64,000 bases of DNA, taken from the NCBI RefSeq assembly GCF_918741275.1, contig NZ_CAKKNA010000011.1, forward strand, positions 62,001 through 126,000. The letters are read 5' to 3'. The translations under genes were made by a program, and so were the position numbers. The notes under the pieces are model-generated. The model was given only the letters and a program-made list of their open reading frames with translations, was not told the origin of the DNA and ran no database searches. Shown here in pieces: positions 50,508 to 59,002 of this stretch. Source of the stretch: Bacillus sp. CECT 9360 (GTDB lineage Bacteria > Bacillota > Bacilli > Bacillales > DSM-1321). Position 1 is the stretch's first letter; the number at the start of each line of letters is the position of its first letter.

Positions 50508-51212
50508 TTAATTACCCTCCTCATTTAAACCCTGTAAAATACATTCTTCAACAATCTGTTTATTTTCCGCTAGACTCTTATTAGGAATAAATAAGCTTGT
50601 ACTCCCCGCAACTAACGTATCAGCACCAGCTCTTACCAAACTTGGTATGGTGTCTAAAGATACTCTGCCGTCGACCTCAATACTTGTATCAAAACCTTTT
50701 TCTTTTATTAATTGATACAAATCTTCTACTTTTTTTGTTGCATAGGATACTTGTTTTTCATTTTTATCCGTTGCGAAACCTGGGTTAATTAACATTAATA
50801 AAATCGTATCGCATTGCGGCAATACATAATCTAATACAGATAATGAAGTTGCTGGATTAAGAGCTACTCCAACTTTAATGCCATTCTTTCTTATTAATTG
50901 TATATAGCGATCGATATGTGTACTCGTTTCAATATGGAATGATATTTGTTGAACACCAATATTTATCATCTCTTGTATGAAAAACTCATTATTATTAGCC
51001 ATAATATGCACATCAAAATTCAGATCTGTAATCTTTCGTAATTGCTTAATGGTATCGATTCCTAATGGCATACTTGGACTAAAATATCCATCAATGATAT
51101 CAATGTGTAAAGTATCCAATCCTTCTTTTTCAATCTCTCTCACACTTTTTTCTAAATTACATAAATCTGCACACATGATAGAAGGTGCAATTGTAATTTT
51201 TTTGTTTTGCAT
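50508..51212 (-). CDS. Ribulose-phosphate 3-epimerase-like protein
   Basis: This is a 234-residue TIM-barrel protein of the Rpe family. Conserved metal and substrate residues are in APSIMCADL, the DIIDGYFSPSMPLG block (DID/DG motif), FDVHIMA, and ISFHIE. The C-terminal EVDGRVSLDTIPSLVRAGADTLVAGS is the phosphate-binding part. Relatives act on ribulose 5-phosphate or on allulose 6-phosphate (AlsE). It is the first gene of the mannitol-type operon, and the SIS gene follows within 2 bases. GAGGTGACATAAAC precedes the ATG. Confidence 0.88.
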   Translation of the reverse strand: MQNKKITIAPSIMCADLCNLEKSVREIEKEGLDTLHIDIIDGYFSPSMPLGIDTIKQLRKITDLNFDVHIMANNNEFFIQEMINIGVQQISFHIETSTHIDRYIQLIRKNGIKVGVALNPATSLSVLDYVLPQCDTILLMLINPGFATDKNEKQVSYATKKVEDLYQLIKEKGFDTSIEVDGRVSLDTIPSLVRAGADTLVAGSTSLFIPNKSLAENKQIVEECILQGLNEEGN

Positions 51213-51255
51213 GTTTATGTCACCTCTTTGCGGTTATTTGCTGTTTTTTTATATT

Positions 51256-51270
51256 ATAAAGCGTTTTCAT
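51256..51270 (-). promoter_or_regulatory. Catabolite-responsive element (cre)
   Basis: Read on the minus strand, ATGAAAACGCTTTAT matches the WTGNAANCGNWNNCW consensus with one mismatch. It lies before the mannitol-type operon, so CcpA repression by preferred sugars is likely. Confidence 0.65.
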
Positions 51271-51380
51271 ACGAAATGTAAAGCCTGTTTATGCGTTTTT
51301 GTATAAAATTTTGCAGGTTTGTCTTTGTGTAGATTTATTTATGATAAACTGAAAGAAAAAAATGAAGGAGTACAAACACA

Positions 51381-52130
51381 ATGCTTAAAGAAGAACGCCA
51401 ACAAAGAATTTTACAGTTCTTAAATGATGAACATAAAATTATTGCTAGTGATTTAAGTAAGCGCTTATCTGTTTCAGAAGATACAATTCGAAGAGATTTA
51501 AAAGAATTGGATAATCAGGGTCTTATAAAAAGAGTCCATAGTGGTGCTTTAAGAATAGGACCTCCTGTAGTAGATTTTTCAACAAGACAGAATATTTTTA
51601 ATGAAATTAAAATTAATCTAGCAACTAAAGCATTGGATTTTATTAAAGAAGAAATGGTATTACTGATTGATGGAGCAACTACTAATTTACATTTAGTAAA
51701 TCAACTACCTTTATCCCTAAAAGCTACTATAATAACAAATAGCCCTCCCATTGCCATGGCATTAACTAATCACCAACATATTGAAGTTATTATGATTGGT
51801 GGGACTCTATTCAAGCAATCGATGGTTAATTTAGGAATAGATACGGTTGAATCTTTAAATACAATGAGAGCCGACTTATATATAATGGGTATTTATAAAA
51901 TAGATCCTCATATAGGAATTAGTGTTCCAAGTTTATCAGAAGCTTTAGTAAAACGAAAAATGGCTTCTATTTCTACTGAAATATTAGGAATGGTAACGTC
52001 TGATAAATTAGCTACGATTTCTAATCACATTGTATGCCCAACAAATCATTTAACTTATTTAATAACTGAAAATGTCAACTCAGAAATTAAAAGCCTCTAT
52101 GATAATCAAGGAATAACAGTCATCGATTAA
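51381..52130 (+). CDS. DeoR-family sugar regulator
   Basis: This is a 249-residue DeoR-type repressor. The N-terminal helix-turn-helix is RQQRILQFLNDEHKIIASDLSKRLSVSEDTIRRDLKEL, the standard DeoR pattern. The C-terminal sugar-phosphate-sensing domain includes LLIDGATTNLHLV and IGGTLFKQSM. It is divergent from the mannitol-type operon and is its obvious local regulator, in place of the PTS-domain activator MtlR found in B. subtilis. A sugar-phosphate intermediate of the pathway is the likely inducer. AAGGAG precedes the ATG. Confidence 0.92.
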   Translation: MLKEERQQRILQFLNDEHKIIASDLSKRLSVSEDTIRRDLKELDNQGLIKRVHSGALRIGPPVVDFSTRQNIFNEIKINLATKALDFIKEEMVLLIDGATTNLHLVNQLPLSLKATIITNSPPIAMALTNHQHIEVIMIGGTLFKQSMVNLGIDTVESLNTMRADLYIMGIYKIDPHIGISVPSLSEALVKRKMASISTEILGMVTSDKLATISNHIVCPTNHLTYLITENVNSEIKSLYDNQGITVID

Positions 52131-52203
52131 CAATTTTAAGTTTCTCCCACTTTATAAGGCAGTTTCTTATTAATACTGCTAATCTTGAAGATATCAAAAA
52201 GTG

Positions 52204-52241
52204 ATACCTCTTTTATTACGTAAGAAAAATAAAAGAGGTAT
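52204..52241. terminator. Inverted repeat between convergent genes
   Basis: ATACCTCTTTTATT (52204-52217) pairs perfectly with AATAAAAGAGGTAT (52228-52241). It lies between the ends of the DeoR gene and the minus-strand DinB gene and probably stops transcription from both. Confidence 0.6.
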
Positions 52242-52287
52242 TACGGTAATAGTCAATAAAAGAAAAAAGAGTACTAATTAAAGTACC

Positions 52288-52776
52288 CTAATCCCATATA
52301 TCCGGTCGTTCAACACCAACGGTTCTTAAGTAAGCTAATAACTGTCCGGTATGTACGGCTTCATGATAAGGAATACGAAGCAAAAAATCGCCTAAAGACC
52401 TAATATAACCAGTGTATCCCTTTTCAAACAGGTCAGATCTATCAATCCTAATTTCGCTTAAAGCTGTTTCCTTTAAGGCCGCAATAGAATTCAGGAATTC
52501 TTTACGATATGGATTAGCAAATTCGAGTAAGTCCGCAGTGTTATTAAAAAATACGCCCTTAAAAGGAGATTCAAAGTTTTCTATACTGCCACGATGGATA
52601 ATAATCTGGTGATAAGAATATTCGGCAGCTAAGACGTGATGAATCATCTCTAAACACGATAAGGCTTTCGGATCAGGTTTCCAATTTAAATATTCTTGGG
52701 GAATAGACCTCCAGACCTTTACACTTCTTCTTCTAACTTCCTCAAGATTTAATAAAATCAAGTCAATTGAATTCAT
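52288..52776 (-). CDS. DinB-superfamily protein
   Basis: This is a 162-residue four-helix-bundle protein. His residues of the metal site occur in CLEMIHHVLAAEYSYH (about residues 43-58) and PYHEAVHTGQLLAYL (about 132-146). AGAAAGGAGAGATAC gives the start. This is the third DinB-type gene in 64 kb, an expansion that is usual in some Bacillaceae. The substrate is not known. Confidence 0.87.
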   Translation of the reverse strand: MNSIDLILLNLEEVRRRSVKVWRSIPQEYLNWKPDPKALSCLEMIHHVLAAEYSYHQIIIHRGSIENFESPFKGVFFNNTADLLEFANPYRKEFLNSIAALKETALSEIRIDRSDLFEKGYTGYIRSLGDFLLRIPYHEAVHTGQLLAYLRTVGVERPDIWD

Positions 52777-52874
52777 ATGTATCTCTCCTTTCTAATAAAG
52801 TATATACGAATGCACGTTCTGTGAAAATGATCATTTAGAAAAACTTGGATAGTTTTCTTTCGACGCTAAGCTTC

Positions 52875-54059
52875 TCAGTTATTAGGCAAAACGGCTAAAT
52901 CAAAATCATTCTTTTTCTCTTTTTTTCTAAGGTGAACCATCATTAAGGCACCTAACATCCCAACTATAGAAACCAACATCCACGGAATCCCTCCCCAACC
53001 GTCTATATCTAAAAGCAACGGACCGACAAAGCTTCCAATGGATGCCCCGATACCGAACGAAATCTTCGATAACCCAAAATAAGTTCCTGCTGAGCTCCCG
53101 CTGCTATATTGAGCCACTTTAATATCAGATGAAGGCAGTACCAACGTTTCTCCAATCGTAAAGATAAGTACACAAAATAGCACCCACCACTTATCAGGAA
53201 AGAACCAACAGAAAAACAGACCGGTTGCCATTACGACCATCCCTCTACTTATCAAGAGCAGGGGTTCATACGCATCGAATAAACGTCTAAGGAGAAACAT
53301 CACGAGTAATCCACATACAGCATTTGATGTGACAACATAGGAAACATCTACTTGCGAATCGGTAATATTAAAGATGGCTAAAGGAAACATAACGGTTAAT
53401 TGGCTATACATAAACCAGAAAAAAACCATAATGCCATTAAAATATATAAAATTTCTATCCTTTAAGACTTCAGTGAAATTTGATTGTATGGAACTAGTAT
53501 AAGTGGGCAACTTAAATTGATTGCGATATATAAAAATGAATACACTGATAATAAAATATAGTAAACTCCCGAATAAAAAGGGCAAGGCGGGTTCTACTTG
53601 TATTAACAGTCCTCCGACTAAGGGACCAATAATGGCACCGGCATTCAATGCTTGATTGTAATAGGTAAATCCTCTTTTTCGAATCTTCTCATCTTGTTGA
53701 CTAAAAAGGGCAGCTACTGCCGGTTCATACAATGCTGTCCCTAGCCCGGTTAGAGAAGCGGCTAAAGTAGACCCTATAAAGGAGTCAGTCAAAGAAAAGC
53801 ATATAAATCCCAGAGCTCGTAACATCATTCCAGCCATCATAGAATACGAGTAACCAATTTTGTCAGCGATAATTCCACAGAAAAAAGGAAGTACCCTGGA
53901 GGTTATCATTAAAACGGTTAAAACACTTCCAACTTGAATCGGAGAAAAGTCCAGGTGTTCGGATAAATAAATAGCTAAAAAGGTAAAGACAGCAAATGTT
54001 CCAAGATTCATTAGAAATGTGGCAACGAGTAATAATTGAAGAGGCCGATTTAAAGACAT
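52875..54059 (-). CDS. MFS exporter under CGNR control
   Basis: This is a 394-residue transporter with about twelve membrane helices. Motif A is CGIIADKIGYSYSMMAGMMLRALG near residues 60-83 and motif C-like GAIIGPLVGGLLI near 145, which marks drug-type antiporters. The gene is divergent from a CGNR zinc-finger regulator, with matched operators in the 119-bp gap, so it is probably induced by its own substrate through that regulator. AAGGTG precedes the ATG. The substrate is unknown. Confidence 0.88.
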   Translation of the reverse strand: MSLNRPLQLLLVATFLMNLGTFAVFTFLAIYLSEHLDFSPIQVGSVLTVLMITSRVLPFFCGIIADKIGYSYSMMAGMMLRALGFICFSLTDSFIGSTLAASLTGLGTALYEPAVAALFSQQDEKIRKRGFTYYNQALNAGAIIGPLVGGLLIQVEPALPFLFGSLLYFIISVFIFIYRNQFKLPTYTSSIQSNFTEVLKDRNFIYFNGIMVFFWFMYSQLTVMFPLAIFNITDSQVDVSYVVTSNAVCGLLVMFLLRRLFDAYEPLLLISRGMVVMATGLFFCWFFPDKWWVLFCVLIFTIGETLVLPSSDIKVAQYSSGSSAGTYFGLSKISFGIGASIGSFVGPLLLDIDGWGGIPWMLVSIVGMLGALMMVHLRKKEKKNDFDLAVLPNN

Positions 54060-54081
54060 TTTATATCCACACCTTTCTTGT

Positions 54082-54105
54082 AACCATTAAAGTATATAAG
54101 TGGTT
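54082..54105. promoter_or_regulatory. Operator 1 of the divergent CGNR/MFS pair
   Basis: AACCA, 14 bases, TGGTT. The first spacer bases are TTAAA. It lies 23 bp before the MFS start codon. The same arrangement occurs at 54150-54173. Confidence 0.7.
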
Positions 54106-54149
54106 AACTTTTCTATGATATAATGATATGGTAAAATCATCATGAACGC

Positions 54150-54173
54150 AACCATTAAAAATGTTAGGTGGTT
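54150..54173. promoter_or_regulatory. Operator 2 of the divergent CGNR/MFS pair
   Basis: AACCA, 14 bases, TGGTT, again with TTAAA first in the spacer. It covers the ribosome binding site of the CGNR gene, so binding would also block that gene. Confidence 0.7.
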
Positions 54174-54178
54174 ATCAA

Positions 54179-54724
54179 ATGAGCCATAAACCTGCACCCG
54201 GTGATTTAGAGATTATTAGAAATTTACTTAATACCTGGTCCATTCCTAATGAAACAAGAAAAATCACGGATTTTCTAAATACAAAGCAAGACCTTGTACA
54301 ATTTTTGAAAATGAACAGGATTTCACCAGATATAAAGGTTGATATAGCAGAATTAAAAAAGTTTCGAGGGGATATCCGAACAGCTATCGAGGAACAGAAC
54401 GGTGAGATTATCCTTCCGTGGCTAGACCTATATCCTGTAAAAGCAGGTTTAGAGATTGAAAATAAAGTTGCAAAAACGTTATATATTCCAGCTACTGATA
54501 ACCATTTAATCAGTAAATTGCTATGTGTAGTAGTCGATGTAATTTCCTTGAACCACTGGAGTAGATTAAAAGCTTGTCCTGATTGTCGCTACGTATTTTA
54601 TGACCATTCTAAAAATGGAAGTAAAAAATGGTGTGGGATGTATGCGGAAAGTTCAGAGGGACGAGCATGTGGCACCATTGATAAAGTCAAACGATATAGA
54701 GAACGAAATAAAGCAAAAAACTAA
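54179..54724 (+). CDS. CGNR zinc-finger transcriptional regulator (ABATE family)
   Basis: This is a 181-residue protein. The N-terminal part is the ABATE-like stress-sensing region, and the C-terminal ~45 residues form the CGNR zinc finger: ACPDCRYVFYDHSKNGSKKWC, then the second Cys in RACG and a basic tail RYRERNK. The canonical CGNR is written here as CGMY, so the finger is slightly divergent. The ATG at 54179 has AGGTGG seven bases upstream. It faces away from the MFS exporter gene and probably regulates both. Confidence 0.87.
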   Translation: MSHKPAPGDLEIIRNLLNTWSIPNETRKITDFLNTKQDLVQFLKMNRISPDIKVDIAELKKFRGDIRTAIEEQNGEIILPWLDLYPVKAGLEIENKVAKTLYIPATDNHLISKLLCVVVDVISLNHWSRLKACPDCRYVFYDHSKNGSKKWCGMYAESSEGRACGTIDKVKRYRERNKAKN

Positions 54725-54868
54725 CCGCGGATTACTTAGAATCATGTTGAAGAACAAAGAGACAAAAATGGGATAAAAAAATCAGTCCTCTCAGGATAAG
54801 AAGATGCGAGGAATAAATAGTGACTACTTCATATAGGTAAAGAGCGCTACATTTCTTAGAGTAGGTGA

Positions 54869-55438
54869 ATGAAAACAATGAATCCTCAATTAATAGAATT
54901 ACCTTCCACTATTAATACTGAAAGACTTTTCTTGAGAATGCCAAAGCCAGGTGATGGAAAAGCAGTAAACGATGCCATCCGGGCTTCAATCAATGAACTC
55001 AAACCGTGGCTGCCATTTGTACAAAACACTCCTGCAGTTGAAGATACAGAACAAAACATTAGGGAAGCGTATATTAACTTCTTAAATAGAGAGAGTTTGC
55101 GTTTTCTTATTTTTCATAAACAATCACAGGCGTTGATTGGTTCTACCAGTCTCCACAACATAGATTGGAGGATACCTAAATTCGAAATAGGTTACTGGGT
55201 CGATACCAGATTTAGTGGAAGCGGCTATATAACAGAAGCCATTAAAGGATTGTCTAGCTTTGCATTTGATGAATTAAAAGCGAGAAGATTGGAAATTCGT
55301 TGTGAATCCACTAACCATAAAAGCCGCTTGATACCTGAAAGGATAGGGTATGAACTAGAGGGGATCTTGCGAAATGAAGACTTATCAGCCGACGGTAAAC
55401 GGCTCACAGACACATGCATCTATTCAAAAGTTCAGTAA
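54869..55438 (+). CDS. RimJ/RimL-type GNAT acetyltransferase
   Basis: This is a 189-residue acetyltransferase of the ribosomal-protein-alanine type. Markers are TERLFLRMPKPGDGKAVNDAI near residue 17, IDWRIPKFEIGYWVDTRFSGSGYITEAIKGL with the acetyl-CoA loop, and RIGYELEGILRNED. GAGTAGGTGA precedes the ATG at 54869; a second ATG at 54878 is possible. The target amine (protein N-terminus or small molecule) is unknown. It is a single gene. Confidence 0.9.
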   Translation: MKTMNPQLIELPSTINTERLFLRMPKPGDGKAVNDAIRASINELKPWLPFVQNTPAVEDTEQNIREAYINFLNRESLRFLIFHKQSQALIGSTSLHNIDWRIPKFEIGYWVDTRFSGSGYITEAIKGLSSFAFDELKARRLEIRCESTNHKSRLIPERIGYELEGILRNEDLSADGKRLTDTCIYSKVQ

Positions 55439-55576
55439 TGTTTCTTACTCTCAAATCTTTTGATTATTAAGCTCGAAACCAATTACCTAAATGATGTATA
55501 ATATAAGCTGTTAGAAAATCAGTTTATCTCATATTAATTATTATATAGATCCAAATTTGAAAGAGAGTGAAGCGGG

Positions 55577-56296
55577 ATGGGGCGTAAGTGGAACAATATA
55601 AAAGAAAAAAAAGCGTCAAAAGATGCTAATACGAGTCGTATATATGCAAAGTTTGGACGCGAGATTTATGTAGCAGCCAAGCAGGGTGAACCGGATCCGG
55701 AATCAAACCAGGCTTTAAGAGTCGTACTCGAGCGGGCAAAAACCTACAATGTACCGAAAACGATCATTGACCGTGCGATTGAAAAAGCGAAAGGCGGTTC
55801 AGAAGAAACGTATGACGAACTTCGTTATGAGGGCTTCGGGCCAAGTGGATCCATGGTAATTGTGGATGCACTGACAAATAACGTGAACCGGACTGCATCA
55901 GAAGTGCGGGCTGCATTCGGCAAAAACAACGGCAACATGGGCGTAAGCGGATCTGTTGCCTATATGTTTGATGCAACGGCCGTCATTGGCCTTGAAGGCA
56001 AAACAGCAGATGAAGTGCTTGAACTATTAATGGAAGCAGATGTGGACGTGCGTGACATTCTAGAAGAAGAGGAAGCCGTTATCGTTTATGCAGAACCTGA
56101 CCAGTTCCATGCGGTTCAAGAAGCACTCAAGAACGCTGGTGTCGCAGAGTTTACAGTTGCGGAGATTACAATGCTTGCGCAAAATGATGTAACACTTCCA
56201 GAGGATGCAAAAGCGCAATTTGAGAAACTGCTTGATGTATTAGAAGATTTAGAAGATGTTCAGCAAGTGTACCACAATGTGGATTTAGGTGAATAA
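55577..56296 (+). CDS. yeeI: YebC/PmpR-family protein YeeI
   Basis: This is a 239-residue protein, exactly the length of B. subtilis YeeI. Family features are [20 protein letters not shown] at the start, then [17 protein letters not shown] and the three-domain YebC layout with [19 protein letters not shown]. YebC proteins act on transcription or, as more recently shown for some, on translation of proline-rich stretches. AAGAGAGTGAAGCGGG precedes the ATG. A terminator and then a hairpin array follow. Confidence 0.94.
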   Translation: MGRKWNNIKEKKASKDANTSRIYAKFGREIYVAAKQGEPDPESNQALRVVLERAKTYNVPKTIIDRAIEKAKGGSEETYDELRYEGFGPSGSMVIVDALTNNVNRTASEVRAAFGKNNGNMGVSGSVAYMFDATAVIGLEGKTADEVLELLMEADVDVRDILEEEEAVIVYAEPDQFHAVQEALKNAGVAEFTVAEITMLAQNDVTLPEDAKAQFEKLLDVLEDLEDVQQVYHNVDLGE

Positions 56297-56305
56297 AACA
56301 CGAAG

Positions 56306-56358
56306 AGGCTGTTCCAAAAGATCGTTGTTTAACTATCTTTTGAAACAGTCTATTTTTT
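56306..56358 (+). terminator. Intrinsic terminator of yeeI
   Basis: AGGCTGTTCCAAAAGAT (56306-56322) pairs with 56335-56351 with one mismatch, then TTTTTT at 56353-56358. The repeat array begins directly after. Confidence 0.85.
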
Positions 56359-56722
56359 GTCCTTCATCACCTGGATGAAGGACATTTCTCGAGCTTACTT
56401 GCGCCGTTTTGTCCTTCATCACCTGGATGAAGGACATTTCTCGAGCTTACTTGCGCCGTTTTGTCCTTCATCACCTGGATGAAGGACATTTCTCGAGCTT
56501 ACTTGCACCGTTTTGTCCTTCATCACCCGGATGAAGGACATTTCTCGAGCTTACTTGTCCCGTTTTGTCCTTCATCACCCGGATGAAGGACATTTCTCGA
56601 GCTTACTTGTCCCGTTTTGTCCTTCGTCACCCGGATGAAGGACATTTCCTGGGCTTACTTGCGCTGTTTTGTCCTTAATCACCTGGATGAAGAGCATTTA
56701 CCAAGTTTACTTACACAGTTTT
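56355..56722. repeat. Array of seven 52-bp repeats, each with a 10-bp-arm hairpin
   Basis: Copies begin at 56359, 56411, 56463, 56515, 56567, 56619 and 56671, a strict 52-bp step. Each contains GTCCTTCATC, five bases (ACCTG or ACCCG) and GATGAAGGAC, a 10-bp hairpin, then a conserved linker ATTTCTCGAGCTTACTTG and GCGCCGTTTT. The first copies are nearly identical. The sixth and seventh are degenerate, as expected for a tandem array grown from one end. The linkers are conserved, so this is not CRISPR. No gene lies inside. Confidence 0.92.
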
Positions 56723-56760
56723 GAGTCATCCTCTTTTTTTATGGGCTAGTAAAGCCACTT

Positions 56761-57185
56761 TTAATCCTGATTCTGAGCGGCTGCACTTTCATCCATGTAC
56801 ATGACTTCCCAAAGATGTCCGTCTATATCCTGAAAACTCCTTACGTACATAAAGCCATGGTCCATCGGGTCATTGGATTTTATTCCGCCAGCTGCTAGGG
56901 CCTTATTGACAATCTCATCAACCTTTTCCCTGCTTTCAGCAGATAATGCCAAAATTACTTCTGTACTTTTGGTTGCATCAGAAATTTCCTTTTTGGTAAA
57001 AGTCTTAAAAAAATCTTCAACCAACAACATAGCAAATATATATTATCACTGATTATCATGCATGTTGCATTTTTATCAGTAAATTGGGGGTTGAATTCAA
57101 AACCTATTTCAGAAAAAAACTCGATGGATTTATTCAAATCTTTAACCGGTAGATTCACAAAAATTTTCTCTAATTGAATGGCCAT
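56761..57185 (-). pseudogene. VOC-family gene with a frameshift
   Basis: The front frame begins MAIQLEKIFVNLPVKDLNKS at 57185 and runs through CMIISDNIY. The rear frame continues AMLLVEDFFKTFTKKEISD and ends DIDGHLWEVMYMDES. The shift lies near 57035, where an extra TT or a missing base separates NIY and AML. Joined, the two give a normal ~140-residue VOC protein. I call it disrupted. A sequencing indel is the alternative. Confidence 0.7.
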
Positions 57186-57414
57186 AATAGTCACTCAGAA
57201 ATTAGTTTTTTATCTAAACATAATCTTAATGAACCAGCATGATCCTCCCCTCCTTCCGAGAAAGTTTCGCAGTATCGATATCGTAGCGCGTATATGAAGG
57301 TATGGTTTCTTATCGATTGCTATTTTGCAAAAACTGACTGATGAAATGATTCATCTCACTCTATATTCTCCAGTAATTGTCTAACTTCCTTCTGCCGACC
57401 TTCGAATAAATTGG

Positions 57415-57439
57415 GTTTATAAAGAATCGCAACGGGTTA
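57415..57439 (+). promoter_or_regulatory. SigB-type promoter
   Basis: GTTTAT (57415-57420) and GGGTTA (57434-57439) with a 13-bp spacer fit the GTTTAA-N12-15-GGGWAW pattern of general stress sigma factor B. The start codon of the stress gene follows at 57474. Confidence 0.65.
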
Positions 57440-57473
57440 AAAAGACAGTAAAGTACGAAAGGTGGAGGCGAAT

Positions 57474-57860
57474 ATGGATAGGAATGTGTATGGAGTATTC
57501 AATAGCTCTGAAGAGGTGATGAATGCCGTTCGAGAACTAATGGAAAGAGGATTTGAGGGAAGTGAGTTCACGGTTATTGCCAGGGATGAAAAAGACATTT
57601 CGTTCACTAATGATGACCAGTATATAGATGTCAGTGCGATTACAACCCACGCCGAAGAAGAGGATTCCTTCATGGACAAAGTCCTGCGGTACTTTAAGGA
57701 TGTTGAAGATAATCTTGAGGATAATTTAACGGGTAACGGTTTATCGGAAATGGATGCAAAAAGGTACGCAGACGAAATCGAGGCGGGGAAAATCGTTGTT
57801 CTGGTTAATGGGGGCAAAGAGGATGGGTTTGGACGTACCCTAGCTGGAACCGGAGGATGA
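57474..57860 (+). CDS. General stress protein, YflT/GSP17M type
   Basis: This is a 128-residue protein of the YflT (general stress protein 17M) type. The domain begins NVYGVFNSSEEVMNAVRELMERGFEGSEFTVIARD, with an acidic middle and the C-terminal RYADEIEAGKIVVLV. The glycine-rich end is low complexity. The ATG at 57474 follows GGTGGAGGCG. A SigB-type promoter directly upstream supports the assignment. The biochemical role is not known. Confidence 0.85.
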   Translation: MDRNVYGVFNSSEEVMNAVRELMERGFEGSEFTVIARDEKDISFTNDDQYIDVSAITTHAEEEDSFMDKVLRYFKDVEDNLEDNLTGNGLSEMDAKRYADEIEAGKIVVLVNGGKEDGFGRTLAGTGG

Positions 57861-57889
57861 TGACAACAGACCCAGACCGTTCAAATAGC

Positions 57890-57916
57890 AAAAAGAGCCG
57901 GCACTCGGCTCTTTTT
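57890..57916. terminator. Two-way terminator
   Basis: AAAAAGAGCCG / CGGCTCTTTTT, a perfect 11-bp stem between convergent genes, with A- and T-runs on both sides. Confidence 0.9.
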
Positions 57917-57934
57917 GTTTTTCCGTGTTCAAAA

Positions 57935-58456
57935 TTATTTCACCGGTTCAAGTAACGAGGTTGGAAGATACCCTTCTTCTCCGGAATCTAAATTTTTAAC
58001 CTTAGTCCGGATTACATCTCTTTCAAGTACCTCTACTTCGCTGTCTTTCTTTATGGTCTCAACCTGATTATCTTTTTCTATATTTTCAACACCTTTTAAA
58101 TCATTCACTTCTATTAGTTGGTACAGTTCATCATAAGCTTCAGGAGTTAAAGCCAAATAGGCATCCTTTTCGACTTTAGCTGTATCTCCTTTTTGAAGGG
58201 TGTTCTCTTTTATCTTCTGATCCCCCTCCTTATAAGTATCCTTCATGTTCTGAACGATACCAGGAGTCTCTTCTTTTAGCGTATCAGAAAGCTGCTCTGC
58301 ACCTTCCTTTACTTGCCCCGCAGCTTCTTCCGCTTTTTGTTCAACCTGCTTAGTAGCCTGTTCGGTTTCTTGAGATATCTCTTCACTGCTGCAGCCTGAA
58401 AACAGGAGCAAGCCCAAACTAAGGGGGATAGCTATATATCTGGCAGACAAATTCAT
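57935..58456 (-). CDS. Lipoprotein with amphipathic linker and SH3-like C-terminus
   Basis: This is a 173-residue lipoprotein. The signal ends in the lipobox LLFSGC (about residue 22). Residues 23-80 are a low-complexity Glu/Lys/Gln helix (EQATKQVEQKAEEAAGQVKEG), typical of surface spacers. The last ~80 residues show short strands, ending ...DSGEEGYLPTSLLEPV, like an SH3-type domain. AGGAGGATG gives the start. It points toward the SigB-type gene and may be another stress or cell-surface protein. Confidence 0.8.
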   Translation of the reverse strand: MNLSARYIAIPLSLGLLLFSGCSSEEISQETEQATKQVEQKAEEAAGQVKEGAEQLSDTLKEETPGIVQNMKDTYKEGDQKIKENTLQKGDTAKVEKDAYLALTPEAYDELYQLIEVNDLKGVENIEKDNQVETIKKDSEVEVLERDVIRTKVKNLDSGEEGYLPTSLLEPVK

Positions 58457-58617
58457 ATTTTCATCCTCCTTGCCTTTTTATATTTAAGTACCACTTGGGT
58501 TTGTAAATAAACTTAGATTACCAAAGAGGGTAGGTCACTCAGTGAGAATCTGGTAATAAAAAGCAGATTCATAAAATATAGGTTCTTCACCAAAGGAAGT
58601 GGTTTAAGTTTTTGATT

Positions 58618-58835
58618 ATCCGTTGATTTCCGCTCCAGGCGCTCGCTTTCCGCGGGCAGTCCGGGAGCCTCCTCGGCAAAGGGCACGCCTCCGGGACTTA
58701 CACAGGATGTGTTGGCGTCGACGTTTGCCACAGGACGTGGCAGATCTTAGTCGACGTTCCGTTAACTGGCCTGCTTTTCCCGCAGGAGTCTCGCACCTTC
58801 CTCTCCAATCAACTTTGTTGCAAAATTAACTGAGA
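58618..58835. repeat. GC-rich interspersed repeat of the Bacillaceae type
   Basis: About 215 bp of clearly higher GC than its surroundings, starting TCCGTTGATTTCCGC, with CGCTCGCTTTCCGCGGGC, GGGAGCCTCCTCGG and GGAGTCTCGCACCTTCC. Inside, GTCGACGTT occurs twice, flanking GGACGTGG. I remember similar sequences as a common non-coding repeat in Bacillus genomes. A 68-codon frame inside it is a chance frame. It may be a miniature transposon remnant. Confidence 0.7.
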
Positions 58836-59002
58836 TATTACGTTAATCAATATTAAACCACCAGTTATGGTGAAGAGCCAAAATATAAATTAATCAGTGT
58901 CTCCATATCCTTTCAAGTCTTTTAAATTCTATATTACAAGTACAAAAAAGTTTGGTAGGATAGTAAATGAAATTATAGATAAAAAATAGGGGGAAGAAGT
59001 AT

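Noticed and set aside
56355..56722. CRISPR array
   Set aside because: The units are 52 bp with conserved linkers, so there are no unique spacers, and no cas genes are near. It is a tandem hairpin satellite.
58623..58829. Arg/Pro-rich 68-codon protein
   Set aside because: It lies fully inside the GC-rich interspersed repeat, lacks a ribosome binding site, and its opposite strand is open as well. The composition explains the open frame.
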